Source: Nocardioides astragali
GTDB taxonomy: Bacteria > Actinomycetota > Actinomycetes > Propionibacteriales > Nocardioidaceae
NCBI RefSeq assembly: GCF_024436375.1
Contig: NZ_JAFMZM010000006.1
Location: 248,001 to 312,000, forward strand
DNA length: 64,000 bases
Reading direction: 5' to 3'
Numbering within the stretch: position 1 is the first letter of the stretch; every line of letters starts with the position of its first letter. Shown here one piece after another: positions 43,892-52,058 of this stretch. The notes below the pieces were generated by a model. That model made no database searches. It had not been told where the DNA came from and was given only the letters and a program-made list of their open reading frames with translations. The position numbers were made by a program, and so were the translations under genes.

Positions 43892-44509
43892 TCAGAACCG
43901 CGGGATCGACGGGGCGCTCGGGTTGGCGGTGTCAAGCGCCGGGTCGCCGGCCGGAAGGGTGCCGTCGAACCACTCGTCGCGCTTCCAGTCGGGGACCGGC
44001 GGCCGCTCGCCGGCGACGGGCACGAACACCGATCGCTGCGTCGGACCGTGGGTGTGGACGTAGCGGCGGCAGTTCGGGAAGACGGCGCGGACACGCACGC
44101 GTACGACGAGCTTGGCTCCAGGGAACTCGTCGACCAGCGGGTCCGCGGGATCGACGGAGGCCTCGCCGTTGAGCCGCAGCCGCGAGCCGTGGGAGAAGTC
44201 GATGAACAACAACCCGACCTGCGGGTTCTCGGTGAGGTTGCCGACGCTGAGGAACATCCCGTTGCCGTCGTAGACCGGGAACGCGATCGTCGTGGAGTCG
44301 ACGACCCGGACGAATCCCGGATCGCCGCCCTTGTAGGAGCACTGCGGCTGCCCGGTGGCGTCCGCGGTGGCGAGGAAGAACATGTCGCGCGCCTCGATGA
44401 AGTCACGGAACGACGACACGTCGTCGCCCGCGACGCTGGCCAGGCGGTCGGCGAGCCGCCGCGTGTCGAAGCGGTCCTGCAGCTCACGGTGCGAGTCTCT
44501 GTACTCCAT
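43892..44509 (-). CDS. Pyridoxamine 5'-phosphate oxidase-fold flavoprotein
   Basis: 205 residues. DFIEARDMFFLATADATGQP, YKGGDPGFVRVVDSTTIAF, and GNLTENPQVGLLFIDF are the split-barrel FMN-binding segments of the PNPOx-like superfamily; the C-terminus includes a Cys in VFPNCRRYVH. Specificity (F420, FMN or haem) cannot be decided. I use ATG 44509 with GAGAGGTGG just upstream; a longer frame to 44539 lacks a ribosome site. Convergent with the App1-VOC gene, divergent from the purine cluster. Confidence 0.88.
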   Translation of the reverse strand: MEYRDSHRELQDRFDTRRLADRLASVAGDDVSSFRDFIEARDMFFLATADATGQPQCSYKGGDPGFVRVVDSTTIAFPVYDGNGMFLSVGNLTENPQVGLLFIDFSHGSRLRLNGEASVDPADPLVDEFPGAKLVVRVRVRAVFPNCRRYVHTHGPTQRSVFVPVAGERPPVPDWKRDEWFDGTLPAGDPALDTANPSAPSIPRF

Positions 44510-44627
44510 GTCGCCACCTCTCCCGGTCAAGCATGGCACCGACCTGACGGACCTTGAAGGGTCTGGGGCACGGCGACCGTGGCAGCTCGCGCACCTTGGG
44601 GTGGTCGCGCGGGGGGCCGCTCCGGTC

Positions 44628-44633
44628 TAGGTT
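44628..44633 (+). promoter_or_regulatory. -10 hexamer before the symporter and purine cluster
   Basis: TAGGTT. Unlike the others it lies 32 bases before the true start (GTG 44666), which has GGGAGG 5-6 bases upstream, so a short leader with a ribosome site is expected. Confidence 0.4.
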
Positions 44634-44665
44634 GACCATGGCTGAACTTCTTCTCGGGAGGCACA

Positions 44666-46381
44666 GTGAGCTCAGACACCCTGATCGACGCGTCCTGGCT
44701 GGACTACCTGCTCGTCGCGATCTACTTCGGATTCGTCCTCGGCATCGGGGTGATGGCCCGGCGGTCGGTGTCCGACTCGATCGACTTCTTCCTCTCCGGC
44801 CGCTCGCTGCCCGCATGGGTGACGGGCCTGGCGTTCATCTCGGCCAACCTCGGCGCGGTCGAGATCATGGGCATGTCGGCCAACGGCGCGGAGATCGGCC
44901 TGCCGACGGTCCACTACTTCTGGGTCGGCGCGGTCCCGGCGATGCTGTTCCTCGGCGTCGTGATGATGCCGTTCTACTACGGCTCCAAGGTCAGGTCGGT
45001 CCCGGAGTTCATGTTCCGGCGGTTCGGCACCGGTGCCCACCTCGTCAACGCGATCAGCTTCGCGGTCGCACAGCTGCTCATCGCCGGCATCAACCTGGCG
45101 CTGCTGGCCGGCATCGTGCACGCCCTGCTCGGGTGGCCGATCTGGATCGCGCTCGTCGTCGCCGGCGCGGTCGTGCTGTCGTACATCACGCTCGGTGGCC
45201 TGAGCGCGGCGATCTACAACGAGGTGCTCCAGTTCTTCGTCATCGTGGCCTCGCTGCTGCCGCTCACCCTCATCGGCCTGCATCGCGTCGGCGGCTGGGA
45301 CGGCCTCACCGACAAGGTCGACGCGGCCGCCGCGAACGCTCCTGCCGACGCCGCCGTGGCACCCGGCTCGCAGCAGCTGGAGTCCTGGCCCGGCCAGGCC
45401 CTGTCCGGGTTCGACTCGCCGTTGCTCTCGGTCATCGGCATCGTCTTCGGCCTCGGCTTCGTGCTGTCGTTCGGCTACTGGACGACGAACTTCGTCGAGG
45501 TCCAGCGCGCGATGGCCTCCGACTCGATCTCGGCGGCCCGCAAGACCCCCATCATCGGCGCGTTCCCCAAGATGTTCGTCCCGTTCATCGTGATCGTGCC
45601 CGGCATGGTCTCGGCCGTCCTGGTGCAGGAGATGATCGACCTCAAGAGCGGCGGCAGTCCCGAGGGCGGCGCCTCGGGGGAGGGGGTCGCCTACAACGAC
45701 GCGCTGCTCCTGCTGATGCGCGACGTGTTGCCCAACGGCCTCCTCGGCCTCGCCATCGCGGGCCTCCTCGCCGCCTTCATGGCCGGCATGGCCGCCAACA
45801 TCTCCGCTTTCAACACGGTTTTCTCCTACGACCTGTGGCAGCGCTACATCCGCAAGGACCACTCGGACGACTACTACCTGCGGATCGGCCGGCTCGCGAC
45901 CGTCGGGGCGACGGTCATCGCGATCTTCACCGCGCAGATCGCGCTCGGCTACGACAACATCATGAACTACCTCCAGACCCTGTTCGGGTTCTTCAACGCG
46001 CCGCTGTTCGCGACGTTCATCCTGGGCATGTTCTGGAAGCGGATGACCCCGACCGCAGGCTGGGTCGGACTGGTCTTCGGCACCCTGTCGGCCATCGCCG
46101 TCGACCGGCTGGCCGCGGCCGGCGTAATCGACCTGCCCGGGCAGGGTGCCGCGTTCCTCGCCGCCTCGACGGCCTTCGTCGTCGACATCGTGCTCAGCGT
46201 CATCGTCTCGCTGGTCACGAAGCCCAAGCCCGCCTCCGAGCTCAGGGGCCTGGTCTACTCCGAGACGCCACGCGAGGACCTCGTCGACCCGGACGAGGCA
46301 GCCATGCCGTGGTGGCGCCGCACGATCCCGCTCGCCAGCATCGCGCTCGCGATGGTCATCGTCCTCAACTTCGCCTTCTGA
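44666..46381 (+). CDS. Sodium:solute symporter (SSS family), probably purine-related uptake
   Basis: 571 residues with about 13 membrane segments, first YLLVAIYFGFVLGIGVMARR. SSS signatures: FFLSGRSLPAWVTGLAFISA, GAVEIMGMSANGAEIG (sodium site region), YITLGGLSAAIYNEVLQFF, and GYDNIMNYLQTLFGFFNAPL. It resembles the SGLT-like branch, which takes up many solutes; the substrate is not determined by sequence. As first gene of the co-oriented purine cluster it may import a purine or its breakdown product (inference). GTG 44666 has GGGAGG upstream. A 106-residue membrane protein follows after 12 bases. Confidence 0.9.
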   Translation: MSSDTLIDASWLDYLLVAIYFGFVLGIGVMARRSVSDSIDFFLSGRSLPAWVTGLAFISANLGAVEIMGMSANGAEIGLPTVHYFWVGAVPAMLFLGVVMMPFYYGSKVRSVPEFMFRRFGTGAHLVNAISFAVAQLLIAGINLALLAGIVHALLGWPIWIALVVAGAVVLSYITLGGLSAAIYNEVLQFFVIVASLLPLTLIGLHRVGGWDGLTDKVDAAAANAPADAAVAPGSQQLESWPGQALSGFDSPLLSVIGIVFGLGFVLSFGYWTTNFVEVQRAMASDSISAARKTPIIGAFPKMFVPFIVIVPGMVSAVLVQEMIDLKSGGSPEGGASGEGVAYNDALLLLMRDVLPNGLLGLAIAGLLAAFMAGMAANISAFNTVFSYDLWQRYIRKDHSDDYYLRIGRLATVGATVIAIFTAQIALGYDNIMNYLQTLFGFFNAPLFATFILGMFWKRMTPTAGWVGLVFGTLSAIAVDRLAAAGVIDLPGQGAAFLAASTAFVVDIVLSVIVSLVTKPKPASELRGLVYSETPREDLVDPDEAAMPWWRRTIPLASIALAMVIVLNFAF

Positions 46382-46393
46382 CTAGGGGCCACC

Positions 46394-46714
46394 ATGTCCG
46401 ACACGACCGACACCAACGCGACCACCGCCACGCCCCACAAGGCGGGACTGTTCGACGTCCGCAACATCATCGGTGCCCTCATGGCGGTCTACGGCGTGAT
46501 CCTCACGCTGGCCGGGCTGCTCGGTGAGCACGAGCCCGAGAAGACCGGTGGGGTGAACGCCAACCTGTGGACCGGACTGGCGCTGCTCGTGGTCGGCGCC
46601 TTCTTCATCGGCTGGGCGCGGCTCAGGCCGATCGTGGTGCCGAGCGACTTCGACCGCCCCGACGACGACCCGACACGTCCGGCACCGCAGCGCAAGCGCC
46701 CGCCCGCCCACTGA
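46394..46714 (+). CDS. Small two-segment membrane protein, symporter-linked
   Basis: 106 residues. Two hydrophobic segments (NIIGALMAVYGVILTLAGLL, LWTGLALLVVGAFFIGWARL) with short polar ends; N-terminus Thr-rich, C-terminus Pro/Arg-rich. Only 12 bases after the symporter, so it may be an accessory subunit or stabiliser of the transporter (inference from context). No known family. It has ATG 46394 and a weak ribosome site (AGGGG). Confidence 0.82.
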   Translation: MSDTTDTNATTATPHKAGLFDVRNIIGALMAVYGVILTLAGLLGEHEPEKTGGVNANLWTGLALLVVGAFFIGWARLRPIVVPSDFDRPDDDPTRPAPQRKRPPAH

Positions 46715-46722
46715 CCCGGGTC

Positions 46723-46728
46723 TAGGGT
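46723..46728 (+). promoter_or_regulatory. -10 hexamer of the CitE-like gene
   Basis: TAGGGT, 6 bases before ATG 46735, giving this gene and those downstream an extra leaderless promoter inside the cluster. Confidence 0.45.
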
Positions 46729-46734
46729 CTCCGC

Positions 46735-48003
46735 ATGGAGAGCCTGGCGCGCGGTCCCGAGCTCGGCGTGCTCGTCGGTGAGCTCGAGGGTGAGCTCGAC
46801 GAGCGGCTCGGCCCGGTCGATGCCGCGCTGGCCGCCCACTACCCGGGCGAGCGACCGGGCCGCCAGCCCGTGCACACCGTCTACGTGCCAGCCGACCGCT
46901 TCCACCCCGGCCTGGTCGCCGACTACGGTGCGGCCGCGCTGGCGTCGACCGAGGAGCACGAGGCGCTGCTGCTCGAGCTGGTCGGCGATGCCGACCTCCT
47001 CGCCCGGGTCCGCGAGAAGCTCGGGCGCGAGCCCGTCGAGGACCTGCGCATCGACCTCGAGGACGGCTACGGCACCCGCTCGGACGACGAGGAGGACGCG
47101 GACGCCCGACGGGCCGCCGGGGAACTGCGCGCGGCGATCGACGCGGGCGGTGCGCCGCCCTGCACCGGCATCCGCTTCAAGGGCTTCGAGGCGCCGACCC
47201 GCCGCCGCGGCCTGCGGACCCTCGCGCTGTTCCTCGGCCGGCTCGTCGAGACCGGTCCGCTCCCGGAGGGCTTCGTGGTCACGCTGCCGAAGGTGACCGC
47301 GGTGGAGCAGGTCGAGGCCCTGGTCCACACCACGCAGCGGCTGGAAGCGGCGCTCGGCCTGGCCGACGGGGCGCTGCACTTCGAGCTGCAGATCGAGACG
47401 CCGCAGTCGATCCTCGGTCCGGACGGCACCGCGTTGGTGGCGCGGATGATCCACGCCTCGTCCGGTCGCTGCACCGGTCTGCACTACGGCACCTACGACT
47501 ACTCCGCCTACTGCGGCATCGCGGCCGCCCACCAGAGCCTCGCGCACCCCGTCGCCGACCACGCCAAGGCGATCATGCAGGCCGCAGCGGCGGGCACCGG
47601 CGTACGCCTCTCCGACGGCTCCACCAACGTCCTGCCCGTCGGCGGGCCGGACGAGGTGCGGGCCGCGTGGGCCGAGCACCTGCGGCTCGTCCGGCGCTCG
47701 CTGGAGCGCGGCTACTACCAGGGCTGGGACCTGCACCCCGCGCAGCTGCCGACCCGCTTCGCGGCCACCTTCGCGTTCTACCGCGAGGGTTTCGAGTCCA
47801 CCGCCGCGCGGTTGCGGACCTACGTGACCCGTCAGGACTCCGGCATCCTCGACGAGCCGGCGACGGCCCGGGCGCTGGCCGACTTCCTGCTCCGTGGTCT
47901 GGACTGTGGCGCCCTGTCCGCCGCGGAGGCGCACGACGCGACCGGGCTCGACGCCGCCGCCTTGGCAGGGCTGGCACACCGCGCAGTCGGAGAGGGAGGC
48001 TGA
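46735..48003 (+). CDS. CitE/HpcH-like (DUF6986-type) aldolase/lyase-fold protein of unknown role
   Basis: 422 residues with the HpcH/HpaI/CitE barrel features: LRIDLEDGYG (metal and substrate acids), GIRFKGFE, and ELQIETPQSIL, whose Glu is the usual Mg ligand. GLHYGTYDYSAYCGI and GYYQGWDLHPAQLPTR are typical of the actinobacterial version, longer than CitE (about 290). CitE-fold enzymes cleave or form C-C bonds of acyl-CoAs or glyoxylate adducts, but the reaction here is unknown. It is the immediate upstream neighbour of uricase (3-base gap), strongly implying a role in purine catabolism or disposal of its glyoxylate. Leaderless ATG. Confidence 0.85.
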   Translation: MESLARGPELGVLVGELEGELDERLGPVDAALAAHYPGERPGRQPVHTVYVPADRFHPGLVADYGAAALASTEEHEALLLELVGDADLLARVREKLGREPVEDLRIDLEDGYGTRSDDEEDADARRAAGELRAAIDAGGAPPCTGIRFKGFEAPTRRRGLRTLALFLGRLVETGPLPEGFVVTLPKVTAVEQVEALVHTTQRLEAALGLADGALHFELQIETPQSILGPDGTALVARMIHASSGRCTGLHYGTYDYSAYCGIAAAHQSLAHPVADHAKAIMQAAAAGTGVRLSDGSTNVLPVGGPDEVRAAWAEHLRLVRRSLERGYYQGWDLHPAQLPTRFAATFAFYREGFESTAARLRTYVTRQDSGILDEPATARALADFLLRGLDCGALSAAEAHDATGLDAAALAGLAHRAVGEGG

Positions 48004-48006
48004 GCC

Positions 48007-48879
48007 ATGGGAATCGTCCTCGGACCCAACAGGTACGGCAAGGCGGAGACGCGGGTCGTACGGATCGTGCGCGACACCCCGCGCCACGAGATCCACGACC
48101 TCAACGTCTCCACGTCGCTGCGCGGTGACTTCGCCGCGGCCCACACCGACGGCGACCAGTCCCAGGTGCTGCCCACCGACACCCAGAAGAACACGGCATT
48201 CGCCTTCGCCAAGCGGCACGGCGTGACCTCGCCCGAGGACTACGCGCTCGCCCTGGGCGGTCGGCTGCTCGGGGCGACGCCGGCGGCGACCGGCGCAACG
48301 GTCTCGGTCGAGGAGTACGCCTGGGACCGGATCCTCGTCGACGACGCGGGCCACGACCACGCCTTCGTGCGTCGTGGGGGCGAGGTGCGGACCACGCTGG
48401 TCGACGTCACTGCGGACGAGGTCGTCGTGGTGTCGGGCCTCCACGACCTGGTCGTGCTCAAGTCCACCGGGTCGGAGTTCAAGGGCTTCCTGCGCGACGA
48501 CTACACCACGCTTCCCGACGCCGACGACCGGATCCTGGCGACCGCGCTCCACGCGACGTGGCAGTACGCAGCCGACGCGGCCGCGCGTCCCGTCGACTGG
48601 AACGCGACGTACGACGCGGTGCGGGCGCTGCTGCTGGCCACGTTCGCGACGACGTACAGCCGGGCCCTTCAGGAGACGCTCTACGCCATGGGGAGCGCCG
48701 TGCTCGAGGCGCACGAGGAGATCGAGGAGATCTCCTTCGCCGCCCCCAACAAGCACCACTTCCTGGTCGACCTCGAGCCGTTCGGGCTGGACAACCCGGG
48801 CGAGGTGTTCGTCGCCGCGGACCGCCCCTACGGCCTGATCGAGGCGACCGTCACGCGGTCGTCCGAGGAGGGACGATGA
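48007..48879 (+). CDS. pucL: Urate oxidase (uricase)
   Basis: 290 residues, cofactor-free uricase of tetrameric T-fold type. It converts urate to 5-hydroxyisourate with O2. The signatures NRYGKAETRVVRI (Lys12), VLPTDTQKNTAFAFAK (Thr57/Asp58), GLHDLVVLKSTGSEFKGFL and FAAPNKHHFLVDLEPFGLDN match. The C-terminus has no SKL signal, as expected. Start ATG 48007 follows the CitE-like gene by 3 bases, and the stop overlaps the next gene in ATGA. Confidence 0.97.
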   Translation: MGIVLGPNRYGKAETRVVRIVRDTPRHEIHDLNVSTSLRGDFAAAHTDGDQSQVLPTDTQKNTAFAFAKRHGVTSPEDYALALGGRLLGATPAATGATVSVEEYAWDRILVDDAGHDHAFVRRGGEVRTTLVDVTADEVVVVSGLHDLVVLKSTGSEFKGFLRDDYTTLPDADDRILATALHATWQYAADAAARPVDWNATYDAVRALLLATFATTYSRALQETLYAMGSAVLEAHEEIEEISFAAPNKHHFLVDLEPFGLDNPGEVFVAADRPYGLIEATVTRSSEEGR

Positions 48880-49385
48880 GCGTCAGCGGGCCTGGCCTCG
48901 CGGCGTTCAACGCGATGACCGACGACGAGGCGAGCAGCCGGATGCTGACCTGGCTCGACGTGCCGCGCTGGGCCGAGGAGGTGGTGGCCGGACGCCCGTA
49001 CGACGACGTCGACCAGCTCGAGGCGGCCATGGTCGCCGCGTCGGCGACGATCACCGACGACGAGCTGGAGCGAGCGCTGGCCCGCCACCCCCGCATCGGC
49101 GAGCGCGCCGACGCTGCCCGGCACGAGGCGGCCCACTCCACCCGCGAGCAGTCCGGGGTGGACCGGGGCGACGCCGACCTCGCCCGTCGGCTGGAGGAGG
49201 GCAACCGGGCCTACGAGGAGCGGTTCGGCCGGGTCTTCATCATCCGGGCCGCCGGCCGCAGCGGCCCCGAGATCCTCGAGCAGCTCCGGCTCCGGCTCGA
49301 CAACACGGACGAGGCCGAGCGCGCCACGACCATCGACCAGCTGACCCAGATCGCGGTCCTGCGCATGAAGGAGGCGTTGTCCTGA
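48876..49385 (+). CDS. 2-oxo-4-hydroxy-4-carboxy-5-ureidoimidazoline (OHCU) decarboxylase
   Basis: 169 residues. It decarboxylates OHCU to S-allantoin. HPRIGERADA carries the catalytic histidine (His71) and glutamate (Glu76); ARRLEEGNRAYEERFGRVFI and RSGPEILEQLRLRL are standard. ATG 48876 overlaps the uricase stop by 4 bases; its stop overlaps the HIU hydrolase start by one base (TGATG). The order uricase-OHCU decarboxylase-HIU hydrolase makes the whole urate-to-allantoin route co-translated. Confidence 0.95.
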   Translation: MSVSGPGLAAFNAMTDDEASSRMLTWLDVPRWAEEVVAGRPYDDVDQLEAAMVAASATITDDELERALARHPRIGERADAARHEAAHSTREQSGVDRGDADLARRLEEGNRAYEERFGRVFIIRAAGRSGPEILEQLRLRLDNTDEAERATTIDQLTQIAVLRMKEALS

Positions 49386-49711
49386 TGGCGTCGCTGAGCA
49401 CCCACGTCCTCGACACCGCAGCCGGTCGGCCGGCCGTGGGCCTCCACCTGACGCTGGAGTCCGCAGACGGCGCGGTCGTGGCGAGCGGGGTCACCGACGA
49501 CGACGGGCGCGTCGGCGCCCTCGCTGCCGACCTGCCGGCCGGCGACCACCGGATCCGCTTCGACACCGGCGCCTGGTTCGCCGGGCAGGGCCTCACGGCG
49601 TTCTACCCGGAGGTCGTCGTCGCCTTCACCGTCGGCGACGAGGCTGATGAGCACTTCCACGTGCCGCTGCTGCTGAGCCCGTTCGGCTACTCGACCTACC
49701 GGGGAAGCTGA
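49385..49711 (+). CDS. pucM: 5-hydroxyisourate hydrolase
   Basis: 108-residue transthyretin-like enzyme, hydrolysing 5-hydroxyisourate to OHCU. LSTHVLDTAAGRPAVGLHLT (His7) and the C-terminal YRGS tetrad (105-108), which together form the active site, are visible, as is the FYPEVVVAFTV segment. ATG 49385 is part of TGATG with the previous gene. Allantoinase follows after 2 bases. Confidence 0.96.
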   Translation: MASLSTHVLDTAAGRPAVGLHLTLESADGAVVASGVTDDDGRVGALAADLPAGDHRIRFDTGAWFAGQGLTAFYPEVVVAFTVGDEADEHFHVPLLLSPFGYSTYRGS

Positions 49712-49713
49712 GC

Positions 49714-51045
49714 GTGGCGGTCGAGACCCTCGTCCGTGCTCGGCGAGCCGTCGTCGGGGGTGCGGAGGCGGCGGTGGCCGTGCGGGTCCGCGACGGGGTC
49801 GTCGTCGGCGTCGGCGCGTACGACGAGCCGGCAGGCGGCGCGGAGGTCGTCGAGCTCGCCGACGACGAGGTGCTGCTCCCCGGCCTCGTCGACACCCACG
49901 TGCACGTCAACGAGCCCGGTCGCACCGAGTGGGAGGGGTTCGCCAGCGCGACCAGGGCGGCGGCCGCCGGCGGTGTCACCACCATCGTCGACATGCCGCT
50001 CAACAGCATCCCGCCGACCACGACCGTGGCCGCGCTGGAGGAGAAGCGCGCGGTCGCCGCCGGCCAGGCCTACGTCGACGTCGGGTTCTGGGGCGGCTCC
50101 GTGCCGGGCAACGTCGCCGACCTGGCCGGGCTCCACGAGGCGGGGGTGTTCGGCTTCAAGTGCTTCCTGCTGGACTCCGGCGTCGAGGAGTTCCCGCACC
50201 TTCCGCCGACCGACTTCGCCGCGGCGATGACCGAGACCGCCCGGCTCGGGGCACTGATGATCGTGCACGCCGAGGACGGCGAGGTCGTCAGCGAGTGCGC
50301 CCACGGGATGTCGTACGACGCGTTCCTGGCGAGCCGCCCCGAGGCCGCCGAGGAGCGGGCCATCGGGCTGGTCCTCGACACCGCGCGGGCCTCCGGTGCC
50401 CGCGCGCACGTCGTCCACCTCAGCGCCTCCGGCGCGGTGCCCGCCCTGCGCGCGGCCCGGGCCGCGGGGGTGGACGTGTCGGTCGAGACCTGTCCCCACT
50501 ACCTCCACTTCGAGTCCGGCTCGATCCCGGACGGCGCCACCGAGCTCAAGTGCTGCCCGCCGATCCGCGACGACGCCAACCGCGACGCCCTCTGGGCCGC
50601 TCTCGCCGGCGGGGACATCGACATGGTCGTCAGCGACCACTCGCCGTGCACTGCCGACCTCAAGCGGCAGGACACCGGCGACTTCGCCGAGGCGTGGGGA
50701 GGCATCGCGTCCCTCCAGCTCGGCCTGCCGGTCGTGTGGACCACGGCCCGCGAGCGCGGCGTGCCACTGGCGGCGGTGGTCGGCTGGATGGCGACGGCCC
50801 CTGCCCGGCGCGTGGGCCTGACCGGCAAGGGGGAGATCGCGGTGGGTGCCGACGCAGACCTCTGCGTCTTCGCGCCCGACGAGTCGTGGGTGGTCGACCC
50901 GGCGCGGCTGCACCACAAGAACCCCGTGTCGCCCTACGCCGGGCGTACGCTCACCGGCACCGTCCGCCGGACCTGGCTGCGCGGCGCACCGATCGACCTC
51001 GACGCCGAGCCGCGCGGGCGGCTGCTGAGAAGGGGAGACACATGA
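49714..51045 (+). CDS. allB: Allantoinase
   Basis: 443-residue cyclic amidohydrolase opening allantoin to allantoate. Metal ligands: DTHVHVNEPGR (His62, His64), the carboxylated lysine in FGFKCFL (Lys149), MIVHAEDGEV, HVVHLSA and VVSDHSPC. The C-terminal GRTLTGTVRRTWLRG strand is typical of allantoinases. GTG 49714 follows the HIU hydrolase by 2 bases. The stop overlaps an ATG (51042) of a 27-codon open frame that bridges to allE. Confidence 0.96.
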   Translation: MAVETLVRARRAVVGGAEAAVAVRVRDGVVVGVGAYDEPAGGAEVVELADDEVLLPGLVDTHVHVNEPGRTEWEGFASATRAAAAGGVTTIVDMPLNSIPPTTTVAALEEKRAVAAGQAYVDVGFWGGSVPGNVADLAGLHEAGVFGFKCFLLDSGVEEFPHLPPTDFAAAMTETARLGALMIVHAEDGEVVSECAHGMSYDAFLASRPEAAEERAIGLVLDTARASGARAHVVHLSASGAVPALRAARAAGVDVSVETCPHYLHFESGSIPDGATELKCCPPIRDDANRDALWAALAGGDIDMVVSDHSPCTADLKRQDTGDFAEAWGGIASLQLGLPVVWTTARERGVPLAAVVGWMATAPARRVGLTGKGEIAVGADADLCVFAPDESWVVDPARLHHKNPVSPYAGRTLTGTVRRTWLRGAPIDLDAEPRGRLLRRGDT

Positions 51046-51125
51046 GCGAGCGCAGCGAGGTCATCATCCAACGCAGCGCGACATGTGCCTCATGCGCGCA
51101 CGGAGCGAAGCGAGTACGTGCATGA
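51042..51125 (+). CDS. 27-codon bridging open frame, possibly a translated repeat
   Basis: ATG 51042 overlaps the allB stop in ATGA and TGA 51123 overlaps the allE start in ATGA, so a ribosome can pass through all three. AAGGGGAG lies 5 bases before this ATG, while allE's own ATG has no ribosome site. The peptide starts MSERSEVIIQRSATCASC and ends HGAKRVRA, with one CxxC. The DNA contains GAGCGCAGCGAGG and GGAGCGAAGCGAGT, which look like repetitive REP-type sequence in actinobacterial genomes, so the peptide may only serve translational coupling. Confidence 0.35.
   Translation: MSERSEVIIQRSATCASCAHGAKRVRA
51046..51121. repeat. REP-like segment between allB and allE
   Basis: GAGCGAGCGCAGCGAGG at its left end and GGAGCGAAGCGAGT near its right end are related 14-17-base sequences. 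Similar GAGCGNAGCGAG strings recur between genes in high-GC actinobacteria (recollection). A genome-wide copy count would decide. Confidence 0.4.
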
Positions 51126-51946
51126 GCTACTGGGTGCCGAAGGGCGGCCTGCCGGCGCAGACCGACCTCACGACCGACCGGGCCGTCTTCACCGAGGCGT
51201 ACGCCGTGCTGCCGCGCGGCACCATGCGCGACATCGTGACGAGCCGGCTGCCGCACTGGGACGACACCCGGTTGTGGGTCATCGCGCGCCCGCTGTCGGG
51301 ATTCGCGGAGACCTTCTCCTGGTACGTCGTGGAGGTCTCGGCCGGCGGCGGGTCGGAGCGCCCCGACGACGACCCGGACGCCGAGGCGGTGCTGTTCGTC
51401 GTCGGGGGCACGGTCGAGCTCACCATCGGGGGCGTCGCCCACCGGGTCGGCCCCGGCGGCTACGCGTTCCTCCCGCCGGGCACGCGCTGGACGCTGCGCA
51501 ACGAGACGTCCGCGCCGGCCACCTTCCACTGGATCCGCAAGGCCTACGAGCGCGTGGACGGCGTCGAGGTCCCGGAGGCGTTCGTCGTCCAGGAGCACGA
51601 CGTCGCCGTGGAGCCGATGCCCCACACGGACGGTGCCTGGGGCACCCAGCGCTTCGTCGACCCGCTCGACGTCCGGCACGACATGCACGTCAACATCGTC
51701 AGCTTCGAGCCCGGGGGAGCCATCCCCTTCCCCGAGACCCACGTGATGGAGCACGGCCTCTACGTCCTCGAGGGCAAGGCCGTCTACCTGCTCAACAAGG
51801 ACTGGGTCGAGGTGCAGGAGGGCGACTTCATGTGGCTGCGCGCCTTCTGCCCGCAGGCGTGCTACGCCGGCGGGCCCGGCCGGTTCCGCTACCTGCTCTA
51901 CAAGGACGTCAACCGGCACCCCCGGCTGCGCCCGGTCCAGGCGTGA
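51122..51946 (+). CDS. allE: (S)-ureidoglycine aminohydrolase (bicupin)
   Basis: 274 residues, two cupin domains. It turns S-ureidoglycine into S-ureidoglycolate and ammonia. First cupin: FVVGGTVELTIGGVAHRVGP and YAFLPPGTRWTLRN; second: FEPGGAIPFPETHVMEHGLY, with the His/Glu Mn ligands, and YVLEGKAVYLLNKDWVEVQE. Start ATG 51122 (SYWVPKGGLPAQT), coupled through a 27-codon frame to allB. The enzyme that makes its substrate (allantoate amidohydrolase) is not in the window. Confidence 0.92.
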   Translation: MSYWVPKGGLPAQTDLTTDRAVFTEAYAVLPRGTMRDIVTSRLPHWDDTRLWVIARPLSGFAETFSWYVVEVSAGGGSERPDDDPDAEAVLFVVGGTVELTIGGVAHRVGPGGYAFLPPGTRWTLRNETSAPATFHWIRKAYERVDGVEVPEAFVVQEHDVAVEPMPHTDGAWGTQRFVDPLDVRHDMHVNIVSFEPGGAIPFPETHVMEHGLYVLEGKAVYLLNKDWVEVQEGDFMWLRAFCPQACYAGGPGRFRYLLYKDVNRHPRLRPVQA

Positions 51947-52058
51947 GGTTGACCCCTGATGTGAGCCCCGTCACGTAGCATGGACGGCGGCAGGTCGTCG
52001 TTCCGCATGGCAAACCGGCGGCCCGTGACTCCCTCAACCATGCACGAAGGGGAGGGAC
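51947..52058. other. Short gap before xdhA
   Basis: 112 bases. TAGCAT (51976-51981) and TTGACC (51949-51954) could be promoter elements, but their spacing of 21 bases is poor. xdhA has its own ribosome site GGGGAGGG just before GTG 52059. No hairpin is obvious. Confidence 0.3.

Noticed and set aside
46489..48759. Open frame of 756 codons on the minus strand
   Set aside because: Antisense to the CitE-like gene and uricase, both of which are certain.
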